Positions 1-8,312 of a DNA stretch of 14,449 bases are shown one piece after another. A program made the translations under genes and the position numbers. The notes beneath the pieces were generated by a model, which did not search any database, was not told the origin of the DNA, and was given only the letters and a program-made list of their open reading frames with translations. Position 1 is the first letter of the stretch; every line of letters begins with the position of its first letter. The stretch covers positions 1 through 14,449 of the forward strand of contig JASHSY010000154.1 of the NCBI GenBank assembly GCA_030040825.1, written 5' to 3'. Source of the DNA: Xanthobacteraceae bacterium (lineage in GTDB: Bacteria; Pseudomonadota; Alphaproteobacteria; Rhizobiales; Xanthobacteraceae).

Positions 1-183
1 CTATTGTGGCCGCAGAGGTAGGAAGCCCACGTCCTCGACGCTAAACTGGGCCGCGATTCCATCTACGGACAGGTGGCGTGCCCCGCTTTTGCCCCGAAAC
101 CCGCCGAATGCCATGGCCGATCGCCGCCCCATTAGCGATTCCTCAATCTTGCCGACCGAAGAAAACTCCGGCATCGCCGGCGA

Positions 184-2436
184 GTGCGAGAGACGGGAGG
201 CGTTCCGCCAGAAAGGTCCGTGCCGTTGATAGCTCTTCGGTTTGTCGTCGTATTTGCAGCTGTCGTGCTGACCGGCGAGGCGATCGCGGCGGCGGCGCCG
301 CATGCGATACCATTGCCGCGGCCACGTCCCGCACTCAAATCGGACCGGTTGGTAAGGTCCGCCGCGCACGCTCCCGTCCAGATGGCAAACGCGCCGATAC
401 CGCTTGCGCCATCATCGGCTGAGGTTTTTTCGACCTCCTCGATTCAGCCGCCCCGGCTCACGCGCTCCGGTAGTCCGCCACCGGCATTCGCCGCCGCACC
501 GGCGCGACACGCCCCGCAGCTTGCGATGGCGGCGAGCGCGACCACCTCGCCGCTCGATATCTCCGCGGTCAAGCAGGCCATCGATCTCGTGCGCAAAGGC
601 CGGCTCGACGAGGCGACCTCGATCGCAGGCAACATTGCCGATCCGACCGCGCGCAAGTTGGTCGAATGGGTGATCCTGCGTAGCGACAGTGCCGAACTCG
701 ATTTTCCGCGTTATGCGGCCTTCATCAACGCCAATCCAAGCTGGCCGGGCATTTCGTTCTTGCGCCGGCGCGCGGAGGCTGCGCTCTGGCAGCAACAGAC
801 GGCGCCGCCCACGGTCATCGAATTCTTCCGCAATGACACCCCGCACACGGCCAAAGGACGATTTGCGCTGGCCCGCGCTCTTCTCGCCGAGGGCGACCGC
901 GCGGGTGCACAGGCGCTGGTACGCGAAGCTTGGCGCAAAGACAGCTTTTCCGGCGATGCGGAAGCACAGGCCCGCGCGGCCTTTGCCGGCCTGATCAGTG
1001 CCGCCGACGATAAGGCGCGCATGGACGCACGCTTCGACGCCGAGGACGACGACGCCGGCCTGCGCGCCGCGCGACAGCTCGGTGGAATCGAGATGGAGAT
1101 CGCCAAAGCGCGCGCTTCGGTGATCAACAAATCAAGCAAGGCGAAAGCGCTACTCGATGCGGTCCCGGCTGCCGGCCAGCACGACGCCGGCTATATGCTC
1201 AGCCGCATCCAATGGCTTCGGCGCAACGATAAAATTATCGAGGCCGCGCGCTGGATGCTCGGTGCGCCGCGCGAACCGGAACGGCTGGGCGATGTCGACC
1301 AATGGTGGGTCGAACGCCGCTTGCTCGCGCGCAAGCTTCTCGATGTCGGTGACGCCAAACTCGCGTACGAAGTCGCCAGCACTGCGGCCCCTCCGCTCAA
1401 CGAAAACTATCACGCCGAACAACAATTCACCGCCGGCTGGATTGCGCTGCGCTTCCTGCGCCAACCGGGAGTGGCGCTGGCTCACTTCGCCCACGTCGGC
1501 GACGGTGCGAGCAATCCGATCACGCTGGCACGCGCCGACTACTGGCAGGGCCGCGCCGCCGAAGCGCTCGGCCATATGGGCGACGCGCGGGCGCACTATG
1601 AAAGCGCCGCCCGCTATCCGACCGCCTACTATGGTCAACTGGCGCGCGCGCGGCTCGGCATCGAGGCGGTCACCCTGCGCACCCTGCCGGAGCCGACTGC
1701 AGAGCACCGGCATCTCGAAATCCCGCGCGCCCTGGAAATTCTCTACGCGGTCGACGAGCGCGACCTTGCCGCAGTATTCGCCGCCGAGATCGGCGACAAG
1801 GCGACCGACCTTGCCGCGCTGACCACTGTCGCCGAAATTGCCACACGCCATAACGATGCGCGCGCCACGCTGTTGATCGGCAAGCCGGCACTCGGGCATG
1901 GCCTGCCAATGGAACGCTACGCATTTCCGGATTTCGGCGTGCCGAACTATCAGCAGATCGGGCCCGAGGTGGAGCGCTGCGTGGTCTATTCGATCATCCG
2001 GCAGGAAAGCGCCTTCAATCCGAAAGTGGTGTCCAGCGCCAACGCCATCGGTCTGATGCAAGTCACGCCGGCCGCCGGCCGGGACACCGCCAAGCGCTTC
2101 AAAGTCTCGTTTGACCGGCGGCGGTTGATGGCGGACGTCGCCTACAATGCGCAACTGGGAACCGCCGAGATCGGCAACGACCTCGCTACCTGGCGCGGCT
2201 CCTATATTCTTGCTTTCGTCGCCTACAATGCCGGGCCGCGCCGGGCGCGCGAATGGATCGCATCATATGGCGATCCGCGCGATCCGAAGGTCGATCCGAT
2301 CGACTGGATCGAACGCATACCGATCTCGGAGACGCGCCATTACGTCCAACGCGTGATCGAGAATATGCAGGTCTATCGCGCCCGGCTTGGCAACCCGCGG
2401 CTTTTGATCGAAGCCGATTTGCATCGCGGCGGCTGA
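184..2436 (+). CDS. slt: Soluble lytic murein transglycosylase (Slt70-like)
   Basis: Cleaves the glycan strands of peptidoglycan between MurNAc and GlcNAc, giving 1,6-anhydroMurNAc ends, in the periplasm. The C-terminal catalytic domain spans about residues 590-740 and shows the family hallmarks: the catalytic glutamate in RQESAFNP (Glu608), the AIGLMQVTPAAG motif (Gly623-Gln626), AYNAGP (680-685) and a final RHYVQRVIENMQVYRARL helix. The long middle part (about 130-560) is alpha-helical and rich in Ala, Arg and Leu, as expected for the superhelical domain of Slt70. The N-terminus has a hydrophobic signal segment ending in alanines, then a proline-rich low-complexity stretch (PLPRPRP) to about residue 115. 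The start is uncertain: GTG 184 is the longest frame (750 aa), but GTG 220 and TTG 226 leave a cleaner signal peptide and lie 3 and 9 bases after AAAGG; no start has a strong ribosome-binding site. The family is certain, the start is not. Confidence 0.93.
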   Translation: MRETGGVPPERSVPLIALRFVVVFAAVVLTGEAIAAAAPHAIPLPRPRPALKSDRLVRSAAHAPVQMANAPIPLAPSSAEVFSTSSIQPPRLTRSGSPPPAFAAAPARHAPQLAMAASATTSPLDISAVKQAIDLVRKGRLDEATSIAGNIADPTARKLVEWVILRSDSAELDFPRYAAFINANPSWPGISFLRRRAEAALWQQQTAPPTVIEFFRNDTPHTAKGRFALARALLAEGDRAGAQALVREAWRKDSFSGDAEAQARAAFAGLISAADDKARMDARFDAEDDDAGLRAARQLGGIEMEIAKARASVINKSSKAKALLDAVPAAGQHDAGYMLSRIQWLRRNDKIIEAARWMLGAPREPERLGDVDQWWVERRLLARKLLDVGDAKLAYEVASTAAPPLNENYHAEQQFTAGWIALRFLRQPGVALAHFAHVGDGASNPITLARADYWQGRAAEALGHMGDARAHYESAARYPTAYYGQLARARLGIEAVTLRTLPEPTAEHRHLEIPRALEILYAVDERDLAAVFAAEIGDKATDLAALTTVAEIATRHNDARATLLIGKPALGHGLPMERYAFPDFGVPNYQQIGPEVERCVVYSIIRQESAFNPKVVSSANAIGLMQVTPAAGRDTAKRFKVSFDRRRLMADVAYNAQLGTAEIGNDLATWRGSYILAFVAYNAGPRRAREWIASYGDPRDPKVDPIDWIERIPISETRHYVQRVIENMQVYRARLGNPRLLIEADLHRGG

Positions 2437-2533
2437 AGGTCCCGACGCGGCATTTCTCGATTGCCCTCCTGCCCGACCGCCCGTTAATGTCAATTTCGTG
2501 ACTTCTCGGTGACCCAGGCGGCAAGAAGCGGCA

Positions 2534-3484
2534 ATGAACAAGGGCTCCCCGCGTCTGAAGCCGAACGCGCATGGCGGAATGAGTCCGCCGGGCAAGAGCT
2601 TGTTCGTCACCGCGCCCGATGGCCTCCGCTTGCATGTGCGCGAGTATGGCTCGCGCACATCCCCGGGCATTCCAGTGGTCTGCCTTCCCGGTCTTGCTCG
2701 CACTGCCGCCGATTTCGACGAACTCGCGCCGGCGCTTGCCGCCGGTCCGCCGGAACGTCACGTCATCGCCATCGATTCGCGCGGCCGTGGCCATTCAGAC
2801 CATGACGTCGACCATTCAAACTATAATTGCATGGTCGAGCTCGGCGACATCATCAGCGTCGTGATTGGGTTCGGGATGGGTCCCGCCGTCTTCATCGGCA
2901 GTTCGCGCGGCGGCGTTCTCGTCATGATGATGGCGACAATGTACCCGACTGCCATAGCAGGCGCCGTAATGCACGATGTCGGTCCGGTAACCGAAGCCAA
3001 GGGCTTTGCCCGCATCAAGGGCTATCTCGGCAAGCTACCTCATCCCCGCACTTACGAAGAAGGCGCTGAGGTTCTGCGCCAGCTGCTGAGCGCGCAATTT
3101 CCCAAATTGACGGCCGAGCAATGGCTGGGAGCTTCTAAACGGACCTGGCACCCCAAACACGGTAAGCTCAAGCCGGCCTTCGACATCGGCATCGCTAACG
3201 CACTCTCCGGTATCGATGTCGAGCGCCCATTGGCGGCGCTATGGCACGAATTCGATGCACTCCACAACGTACCGCTGCTGGTCGTTCGCGGTGGAAATTC
3301 GGATATCTTGAGTACCGCGACGGTAGACGCCATGCGCGAACGCCGCGGCGGCAGGATGGATTTCATTGAAGTCGCCGACCAGGGGCATGCGCCGTTGCTC
3401 GAGGGCGAACTGGTACGGCAGATCGTGCGTTTCGTAGCGAAATGCGAATCCGCGCGCACAGTGCCCGCTGCGCAATCACGTTGA
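2534..3484 (+). CDS. Alpha/beta-fold hydrolase
   Basis: A 316-residue single-domain alpha/beta hydrolase with no signal peptide, so probably cytoplasmic. The visible signatures are the strand-turn VVCLPGLART after the first core strands (oxyanion region), the SRGRGHSD loop typical of the family, the nucleophile elbow G122-S-S124-R-G126, a candidate acid Asp257 in RGGNSD, and the catalytic histidine His285 in ADQGHAPLL. The nucleophile is therefore Ser124. The length and order Ser-Asp-His match esterase, epoxide-hydrolase-like and carboxylesterase branches; the substrate cannot be read from the sequence. ATG 2534 is the only good start before the fold begins; a weak purine stretch (AAGAAG) lies just upstream. 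It follows the transglycosylase on the same strand after 97 bases, so co-transcription is possible. Downstream lies a palindromic repeat region between convergent genes. Confidence 0.88.
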   Translation: MNKGSPRLKPNAHGGMSPPGKSLFVTAPDGLRLHVREYGSRTSPGIPVVCLPGLARTAADFDELAPALAAGPPERHVIAIDSRGRGHSDHDVDHSNYNCMVELGDIISVVIGFGMGPAVFIGSSRGGVLVMMMATMYPTAIAGAVMHDVGPVTEAKGFARIKGYLGKLPHPRTYEEGAEVLRQLLSAQFPKLTAEQWLGASKRTWHPKHGKLKPAFDIGIANALSGIDVERPLAALWHEFDALHNVPLLVVRGGNSDILSTATVDAMRERRGGRMDFIEVADQGHAPLLEGELVRQIVRFVAKCESARTVPAAQSR

Positions 3485-3494
3485 ACGCCCATCG

Positions 3495-3642
3495 TCGTCG
3501 TGGCGAGGAGCCGCCGGTTCAGATCCGGTCGCGCGCTCCACGACGAAACGATCCAGCGCCCAGCGCAGTAAACCAAGATTGCTTCGCGGAGCCTGTCATC
3601 GGGCCGGCGATTTCAGCTAGACTCATTGGCCCGCAATGACGA
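3495..3642. repeat. Degenerate palindromic intergenic repeat (REP/MITE-like)
   Basis: The gap between two convergent genes is almost entirely palindromic material. The outer ends are related inverted repeats: TCGTCGTGGCGAG on the left (3495-3507) and CCGCAATGACGA on the right (3631-3642), whose complement is TCGTCATTGCGG. Inside is a strong hairpin in which TCGTCGTGG (3495-3503) pairs with CCACGACGA (3538-3546), with an inner CCGG/CCGG stem (3514-3517 with 3525-3528). The right half (ATTGCTTCGCGGAGCC, then CAATGACG) resembles interspersed repeats I remember from Bradyrhizobium and Rhodopseudomonas genomes. That match is from memory. As structured RNA it might also end transcription from both sides, though no T-run is present. 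Confidence 0.6.
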
Positions 3643-3648
3643 GGCGGC

Positions 3649-4434
3649 TTACCAACCCGCCTTGTAATTCAGCCGGCCGAGCAGGCTCTGGCTCTTCACC
3701 GCGGTGGAATACACTTCCGGCGCGCCGGTAATCGGCGCTCCACCATTGTTGGCTGCCCCGTTGCCGAAGTCAGTATAAAGATATTCCAACCCCAATGACA
3801 GCTTCGGCGTGATTTGATATTCAAAGCCCGCGCCGGCGGTCCAGCCATTGAGCTGGCCGCCCTGGGAGCTCGGCGAGAACGCACCGAGTTGGGCGGCGCC
3901 TTGCAGCGGCGAACCGACTCCGGCCGACGCGAAGCCGCCCTTGACGTAAGGCAACCACTGCCCGAACGAATAACCGAACTTGCCGGTCACGGTGCCGAGC
4001 CAATTCATGTTCGGCGACCAGCCGCCGGCGGCGAGCCCGGGCGCGTACGGCGCGGTGAAGCGGCCATCGAAATTGGCCGCCGCCAGCGAGCCTTCGAGGC
4101 CGAACACGAAGTTTTTGGTCTGAAAATTGTAGCCGAACTTTTCGTTGGTCGGCGTCGTATTGGACGCGGCAAATCCGCTCGTCGGGACCGTCGTCCATGG
4201 AATGGCATCGGACCCGGCGCCGGAATTCGAGCGCAGATAAAAGCCGGCCCAATCGGGCTGCTTCTGTTGCGTCGGTGCGGCCGTGAACGAATTCTGATCG
4301 AACGCGGACGCGGCTTGCGCAAAGCAAGCGCCCACGCAGGTCACCATGAGCAACGTGCAAGCACGATTGACCAGCACCGGCCTTAACCTCTTCTGCGGCC
4401 GGAGGTTCAAACGCCCAAGTCCATCGCCGGACAT
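3649..4434 (-). CDS. Outer-membrane beta-barrel protein, Omp25/Omp31-like
   Basis: A 261-residue predicted outer-membrane protein. The N-terminus has a basic region (RPQKRLRP), a hydrophobic core (residues about 26-38) and a signal-peptidase site near QAASA-F (after residue 44). The mature protein soon shows DWAGFYL (61-67), the usual first strand of the eight-stranded Omp25/Omp31/RopB-type barrels of Rhizobiales, followed by alternating aromatic strands such as GYNFQTKNFVFGLEGSL, WLGTVTGKFGYSF and LSLGLEYLYTDFG. It ends LNYKAGW, with a terminal aromatic residue as needed for barrel assembly, here Trp rather than the commoner Phe or Tyr. ATG 4434 was chosen because GGAG lies four bases upstream and the signal peptide starts sensibly; the frame stays open to an ATG at 4524. 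Such proteins are usually structural or surface antigens; no transport role can be assigned. Confidence 0.85.
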   Translation of the reverse strand: MSGDGLGRLNLRPQKRLRPVLVNRACTLLMVTCVGACFAQAASAFDQNSFTAAPTQQKQPDWAGFYLRSNSGAGSDAIPWTTVPTSGFAASNTTPTNEKFGYNFQTKNFVFGLEGSLAAANFDGRFTAPYAPGLAAGGWSPNMNWLGTVTGKFGYSFGQWLPYVKGGFASAGVGSPLQGAAQLGAFSPSSQGGQLNGWTAGAGFEYQITPKLSLGLEYLYTDFGNGAANNGGAPITGAPEVYSTAVKSQSLLGRLNYKAGW

Positions 4435-4539
4435 TTTGCTCCGCCGAATCCGCATACCTCGCCCACTCCAATGATATACCCGCGGGCACTTTCGGTCGAC
4501 GCAAGATCGAAACGGAGTGAACATGTTAAACTATTACAA

Positions 4540-4575
4540 ATACTAGTTTTTTCACGATCGACCGTTTTTTGCGGC
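4540..4575 (-). promoter_or_regulatory. A-tract region upstream of the Omp31-like gene
   Basis: The 265 bases between the barrel gene and porin 1 contain an AT-rich island unlike the surrounding GC-rich DNA. Read on the minus strand it holds two runs of six A (4565-4570 and 4547-4552), 18 bases apart, followed by a TA-rich stretch (4520-4545). They lie about 110-135 bases upstream of ATG 4434. This arrangement resembles a bent or UP-like element near a promoter, but no convincing -35/-10 pair could be fixed. Confidence 0.25.
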
Positions 4576-4647
4576 GGGTGTTGCAAATATGGCTCAGGGA
4601 GGCGACGCTTAGGGAGACTCAAATTGTGCATGCGCCCGCACAAACGA

Positions 4648-4676
4648 AAGCGCTGCCGGGTTGGCCGGCAGCGCTT
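4648..4676 (-). terminator. Rho-independent terminator of porin 1
   Basis: A perfect 12-bp inverted repeat, AAGCGCTGCCGG (4648-4659) and CCGGCAGCGCTT (4665-4676), with a five-base loop, begins about 24 bases after the porin 1 stop codon. On the minus strand the stem is followed by a short T-rich stretch (TTTCGTTTG). The design closely matches the hairpin after porin 2. Confidence 0.8.
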
Positions 4677-4699
4677 CTAAAGTTCAGGCTTGCGGTCTT

Positions 4700-6418
4700 T
4701 TAGAACCGGAAGCGGACACCGGCCGTTGTCGCAAGATTGTTGCGGGCAATACTGCCGTTGGCGATGCCACCAAACTCCGCCGAATACATGGTGCCGAGGT
4801 AGGCGTCCCACTTCGGCAGGAACCGCCAGTCCAGAACCATCGAATACACGTCTAGCCAGCCGGCGCATTGCCCGAGGGCGGCTATGTTTGAGCACCCGCC
4901 GCTGATGTACTGGTTCTGGATGTAGTGATAGTAGGCGCCGATGATATCCAGATCTTTGGTGATGCCATATTTGGCACCCGTCCACATGATCTGGAAAATC
5001 TCGTTGCTGCAAGTAAAGCCCGCTTTGCAAAGGCTATTGAAGGCGTTGTTGGAGATCGTCGTGCCATTACCCGAAAGCAAAGTTGCGCCATTGTTGACGA
5101 AGTTGAACGTGAAGCCATCATCCATGAAGGAGCCAGTCTGCGGATCGCTCGGGTTGGAGAACTGGATCAATTCGTAACCGGCGTAGAGGGTAAGCGGGAT
5201 TCCCGTTGGTCCGGACGGAGCGACAGGTCCTTTACCTACGATCGGCGCTGAGGTGTTTCCCCACGAACCGAAGCTCCATTTGAGGAGCGCCATGCCCGCC
5301 AACTGATTGGAAACAGTCGCCTTGAGGCCGCTGCCGTCAAACCCGCCGGCGACGGGAACGAGTGGACCACCAAACGTAGTTGGCCATCCCGCCGCGTTGT
5401 TGCCTCCTGTGCCGACAAACGCAGTTCCAATATTCACCGCATCTCTTTCGAAGCTGCCGATGAGATCCCACGAGATCACACCGGGCACCGAATGCTTGAT
5501 ATCACCGCCGACGCCGAGTGAAACGGCGCCGTTATTTGGGTTATAGGCTCCTAAACCGCAGCCACCACAACTGCCACTGGGACCGAATAGCCCGAGGGGC
5601 TGCAGCATGGCGGAAAACCGGCCGTCGCCGATATTGACGCGATATTTGATGGCTGTGGTCCAACGGGCGTCCTCGGTGTCGCCAGCGCCGGCGGCCTTGC
5701 CGGAGAAGCCGATCGGCGAGAAGGCGTACGAACCACCCATCGGATCGTAGGCACCGACGCCGTCCGTTTCCAGGGCGTTTTGTCGGCCGAAGGTCAGCGA
5801 GCCGGCAAGCGGGTTGCTAACCCCGACATATTGATTGGTGTTCAGCCAACCCCACCGGCTGGAGTCGATCGGCGACAATTGTTGATTCTCAGCCACGCCA
5901 ATGCCGTTCTGCAACGCTTGCGGAGCGTTGGCGAGCAGCAGTGAATACGGGTCGAACGCAAGCTCGAACTGTCCGACAAATGACCAACCGCCCGGAGCAA
6001 TCGGCTCCATAATCTTGACGCCGACGTTCGATTGGCTCAGTCCGTTAGGACCCGGAAAAAACCCGCTCAGCCGGCCCGTCGCATTCGTGCCGCCACCTCC
6101 GATCAAATAAGGAACGCCGGTCGGGAAGTTCCGGTCGAACGGCGCGCCATGGGTCATGTAGCTGCCGCCCATGTCGACGGTGCCGTAGACGGTGACTCCA
6201 TACCAACTCAGCGGACAGGCGGTGAAGAAGAAGTCGTAGACGCTGCCGCACGCGGCGGGTGGCGGCGGTGCGTAAGCCATTGGTGCCGCCTTAGTCAGCA
6301 TCGGCTCATCGGCCAATGCACTCGTCGCATAGGTCGCGCCGGCCAGTGCTACCGCAGCAGCCACGGCGGTGGCCAAACTAAAGTTTTTGACTTTGCCCAC
6401 TCTTCGATTGACCACCAT
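4700..6418 (-). CDS. Porin-like outer-membrane protein, paralog 1
   Basis: A 572-residue outer-membrane protein with a signal peptide cut near TSALA-DEP (after residue 36). The mature part starts with a Pro/Ala-rich segment, then WYGVTVYGTVDMGGSY, which matches the first strand (YGTxDxG) of Gram-negative porins. It continues with barrel strands such as LTFGRQNAL, WTTAIKYRVNIGDGRFS and LTLYAGYELIQFSN, and ends TTAGVRFRF with the C-terminal Phe required by the BAM assembly machinery. It carries eight cysteines in close pairs (57/68, 284/287, 464/470, 509/518), unusual for a barrel; three pairs are also in the paralog at 8787-10442. ATG 6418 is preceded by AGGAGG at seven bases, so it is preferred over the ATG at 6520. 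A 26-bp palindrome lies 65-90 bases upstream. It probably forms a diffusion channel; the solute is unknown, and a specific-channel or adhesin role is possible. Confidence 0.87.
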   Translation of the reverse strand: MVVNRRVGKVKNFSLATAVAAAVALAGATYATSALADEPMLTKAAPMAYAPPPPAACGSVYDFFFTACPLSWYGVTVYGTVDMGGSYMTHGAPFDRNFPTGVPYLIGGGGTNATGRLSGFFPGPNGLSQSNVGVKIMEPIAPGGWSFVGQFELAFDPYSLLLANAPQALQNGIGVAENQQLSPIDSSRWGWLNTNQYVGVSNPLAGSLTFGRQNALETDGVGAYDPMGGSYAFSPIGFSGKAAGAGDTEDARWTTAIKYRVNIGDGRFSAMLQPLGLFGPSGSCGGCGLGAYNPNNGAVSLGVGGDIKHSVPGVISWDLIGSFERDAVNIGTAFVGTGGNNAAGWPTTFGGPLVPVAGGFDGSGLKATVSNQLAGMALLKWSFGSWGNTSAPIVGKGPVAPSGPTGIPLTLYAGYELIQFSNPSDPQTGSFMDDGFTFNFVNNGATLLSGNGTTISNNAFNSLCKAGFTCSNEIFQIMWTGAKYGITKDLDIIGAYYHYIQNQYISGGCSNIAALGQCAGWLDVYSMVLDWRFLPKWDAYLGTMYSAEFGGIANGSIARNNLATTAGVRFRF

Positions 6419-6482
6419 CTCGCCCCCTCCTCTGTCACGATTGAACGCCGAAAAATTCGAAGTCCAACTCGTGGTAATTTCC

Positions 6483-6508
6483 CCGAATGACAGTTGAGTG
6501 ACATTCGG
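6483..6508. promoter_or_regulatory. 26-bp palindrome upstream of porin 1, possible operator
   Basis: CCGAATGACA (6483-6492) and TGACATTCGG (6499-6508) form an inverted repeat with nine of ten positions matching and a six-base spacer. It lies 65-90 bases upstream of the porin 1 start codon, a typical place for a dimeric regulator. It could instead be a hairpin in the 5' leader. No similar site is seen before porin 2. Confidence 0.45.
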
Positions 6509-6570
6509 TTCCGCAATCAAGCATTAGCCACATTGTGACAACGGATTCCGGATCACCGGTGGCAAAAATA

Positions 6571-6774
6571 CAACGTTAGATTCTCCGAAATATAACGGCC
6601 CTCGATCGAGGTTCTTTGCAACAAGGAAACACAGAAAACATGCAGATTTTGTGCAACAAAAACTCGCGTTAACAGCCGGTGGGACCGGATTCCACGCGCC
6701 GAAAGTTCTGCACCGTTAGAGTCGCCGCAATACAGCGCTTCTCGGTGGAAGTCCTTTTCGCCGGGAAAAATCCA
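6571..6774 (+). repeat. Diverged direct repeat, two copies 140 bases apart
   Basis: The segments beginning CAACGTTAGA (6571) and CACCGTTAGA (6711) can be aligned without gaps over about 60 bases with roughly two thirds of positions identical, including CTCG, GGAAG/GAGGT-like and CTTT blocks. GGATTCC also precedes both copies (6543-6549 and 6687-6693), with a few bases of length difference. It is an old local duplication in the region between the efflux gene and porin 1. Its function is unknown. Confidence 0.4.
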
Positions 6775-6800
6775 CAGGCGTGGTGTGACAAAGCTCCGTT

Positions 6801-8312
6801 TTAGGGAGCCGGATTCGTCGCGACCAAGCTCTTGAATGCCGCAGCGATTGCCGGCAACGGCGGCGGAATCGGCGGAAACACCTGATAATCTTCCCAGCCG
6901 CTGCCGAGCGATTTGTAAAGTGTCACGAGCTCCGCTGCCGCGCTTTCCTGCGCCGAGACGTATTGCTGCTCGATCTCAAATTCCTGGCGTTGCGCATCGA
7001 TGACATTAAGCGAATCGGTCAAGCCGCGATCGAACCGTTCGGTCGCGAGCGTCACCGCGCGCTGCGCAGCCGTCAACGCATCGGCAAGGTGACGAAGACG
7101 ATTTTGCTGTGCGGTGTAAGCATCGACCGCAGTATCCACTTCGCGCACTGCGTTGAGCACGGTTTGTTTGTAGTTGAACAAAAGCTCGCGGCTGCGGAAG
7201 TCGGCTTTCTCGACGATGGCGTCGAGTCGGCCGAAATCCAGCAACGGTAAAGCGGCAGCCGGGCCGGCCGACCAGATCGGGTTGATTGCTGCGGCGGTTT
7301 GGCCGATGCCCTGTTGCCATCCGAAGGAGCCAATCAGCACGACGTGCGGAAATAGGTCCGCAGTCGCGACACCGATCAACGCGGTGGCGCCGGCCAATTG
7401 CCGCTCGGCTTCGACGATGTCGGGGCGCCGGCGCAATAGATCGATCGGCAGGCCGGACCGGATCCGCGCCGGCAGCGCCGGCAGGATGCCGGGCCGCGCA
7501 AGCTCGCGACCGAGACTCTCCGGAAATTCTCCAAGCAGCACCGCGATCACGTAGCGCGCGGCATCGATGCGCGCGATCAGCGGCGCGACCTGCGCTTGCA
7601 ATTGCGCCCGCTCGCGCTGCGCCAGCGTGACGTCGAGTTCGTTGGTAATGCCGCGGTTGTAGCGCTCCTGAACGAAGTCGACGTATTTTCGCGCCACCTC
7701 GATATTCTTGCGCAGCACCGCGAGTTGCATTTGCAGCGCGCGCAGGTCGAGGTAGGCGCGCGTGACGTCGGCGACCAGCGAGATCAGCACCATGTTGCGG
7801 GCGGCGATGGCGGCGTCGACATCGTATTGTGCCGCTTCGATAGCGCGCCGGAATTTGCCGAAGATGTCGATCTCCCAGCCGGCGTCAAAGCCGACGATAT
7901 TGGAGACGCGTGTAAAGCCCACGCCGTTCTCGGCAGAGACCAGCGGCTGCGACACGCGCGAGCGCGCCAGATCGCTGCCGGTACCCAACGCACCGCCTTC
8001 ACTGGCTTCGGATGCGGGAAGCGCGGCGCCAATCACGACGGCTTCCTCGGCACGCGCTTGCTGGATGCGGTTCAGCGCGATTTCCAGCGTCGGGCTGCCG
8101 GCGATCGCGCGCTCGATCAGCGAATCGAGTTCGCGATCATGCAATGTGCGCCACCATTTGGTGCTGGAAGCGGCGCGGCTTGACGCAACTTTGGACGATG
8201 CCGCGGCGATGAAGCTCGCCGGCATCGGCGGCTCGGGCGTCTGGTAATTCGGCCCTACGGAACAAGCGGCCAAGCTGGACGCGACGGCCCCGATGGCGAG
8301 GAAACGACTCAT
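6801..8312 (-). CDS. Efflux transporter outer-membrane lipoprotein (NodT/OprM family)
   Basis: A 503-residue outer-membrane duct of the TolC/OEP superfamily, which docks to an inner-membrane pump through a membrane-fusion protein and carries drugs or metabolites out of the cell. The N-terminus MSRFLAIGAVASSLAAC is a lipoprotein signal peptide with lipobox L14-A-A-C17, followed by SVGPNYQTPEPPMP, the hallmark opening of NodT-type proteins. Two repeated OEP halves are visible, each with long coiled helices (for example LRALQMQLAVLRKNIEVARKY-type and AAQRAVTLATERFDRGLTDSLNVIDAQ-type segments). The RRRPDIVEAERQLAGATALIGVATADLFP stretch in the middle is also typical. ATG 8312 was chosen because it places the lipobox correctly, although the ribosome-binding site is poor; the frame is open to 8396. 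No pump or fusion-protein gene is adjacent; instead it sits between two porin paralogs on the same strand. The partner could be the RND pump at 11994. Confidence 0.93.
   Translation of the reverse strand: MSRFLAIGAVASSLAACSVGPNYQTPEPPMPASFIAAASSKVASSRAASSTKWWRTLHDRELDSLIERAIAGSPTLEIALNRIQQARAEEAVVIGAALPASEASEGGALGTGSDLARSRVSQPLVSAENGVGFTRVSNIVGFDAGWEIDIFGKFRRAIEAAQYDVDAAIAARNMVLISLVADVTRAYLDLRALQMQLAVLRKNIEVARKYVDFVQERYNRGITNELDVTLAQRERAQLQAQVAPLIARIDAARYVIAVLLGEFPESLGRELARPGILPALPARIRSGLPIDLLRRRPDIVEAERQLAGATALIGVATADLFPHVVLIGSFGWQQGIGQTAAAINPIWSAGPAAALPLLDFGRLDAIVEKADFRSRELLFNYKQTVLNAVREVDTAVDAYTAQQNRLRHLADALTAAQRAVTLATERFDRGLTDSLNVIDAQRQEFEIEQQYVSAQESAAAELVTLYKSLGSGWEDYQVFPPIPPPLPAIAAAFKSLVATNPAP

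Larger units (their letters stand above)
6419..6800. other. Non-coding region upstream of porin 1
   Basis: No credible gene lies in these 382 bases. They hold the porin 1 ribosome-binding site (AGGAGG, seven bases before ATG 6418), a 26-bp palindrome (6483-6508), an AT-rich stretch around 6555-6665, and two diverged copies of one sequence starting near 6571 and 6711. The promoter of porin 1 must lie here, but I could not place its hexamers with confidence. Confidence 0.5.

Noticed and set aside
1..183. Minus-strand open frame ending at base 1 and overlapping the transglycosylase start
   Set aside because: It has no recognisable domain and low-complexity basic composition, and its upstream half is antisense to the transglycosylase coding sequence. 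A short version of 43-57 codons remains possible but cannot be supported; I see nothing else in this stretch.
1150..2154. 334-codon open frame antisense to the transglycosylase
   Set aside because: It is a mirror of a GC-rich coding frame; the plus-strand frame carries all catalytic motifs of Slt.
3452..3540. tRNA-like 3' end (GGTTCAGATCC followed by a GC-rich arm and TCCA)
   Set aside because: There is no matching D-arm or anticodon arm, the supposed 5' acceptor lies inside the hydrolase gene, and the T-loop lacks the usual A at position 58. The palindromic repeat explains the hairpin better.
6419..6520. N-terminal extension of porin 1 to ATG 6520
   Set aside because: The added residues would precede the signal peptide and cover the palindrome and ribosome-binding site; AGGAGG supports ATG 6418.
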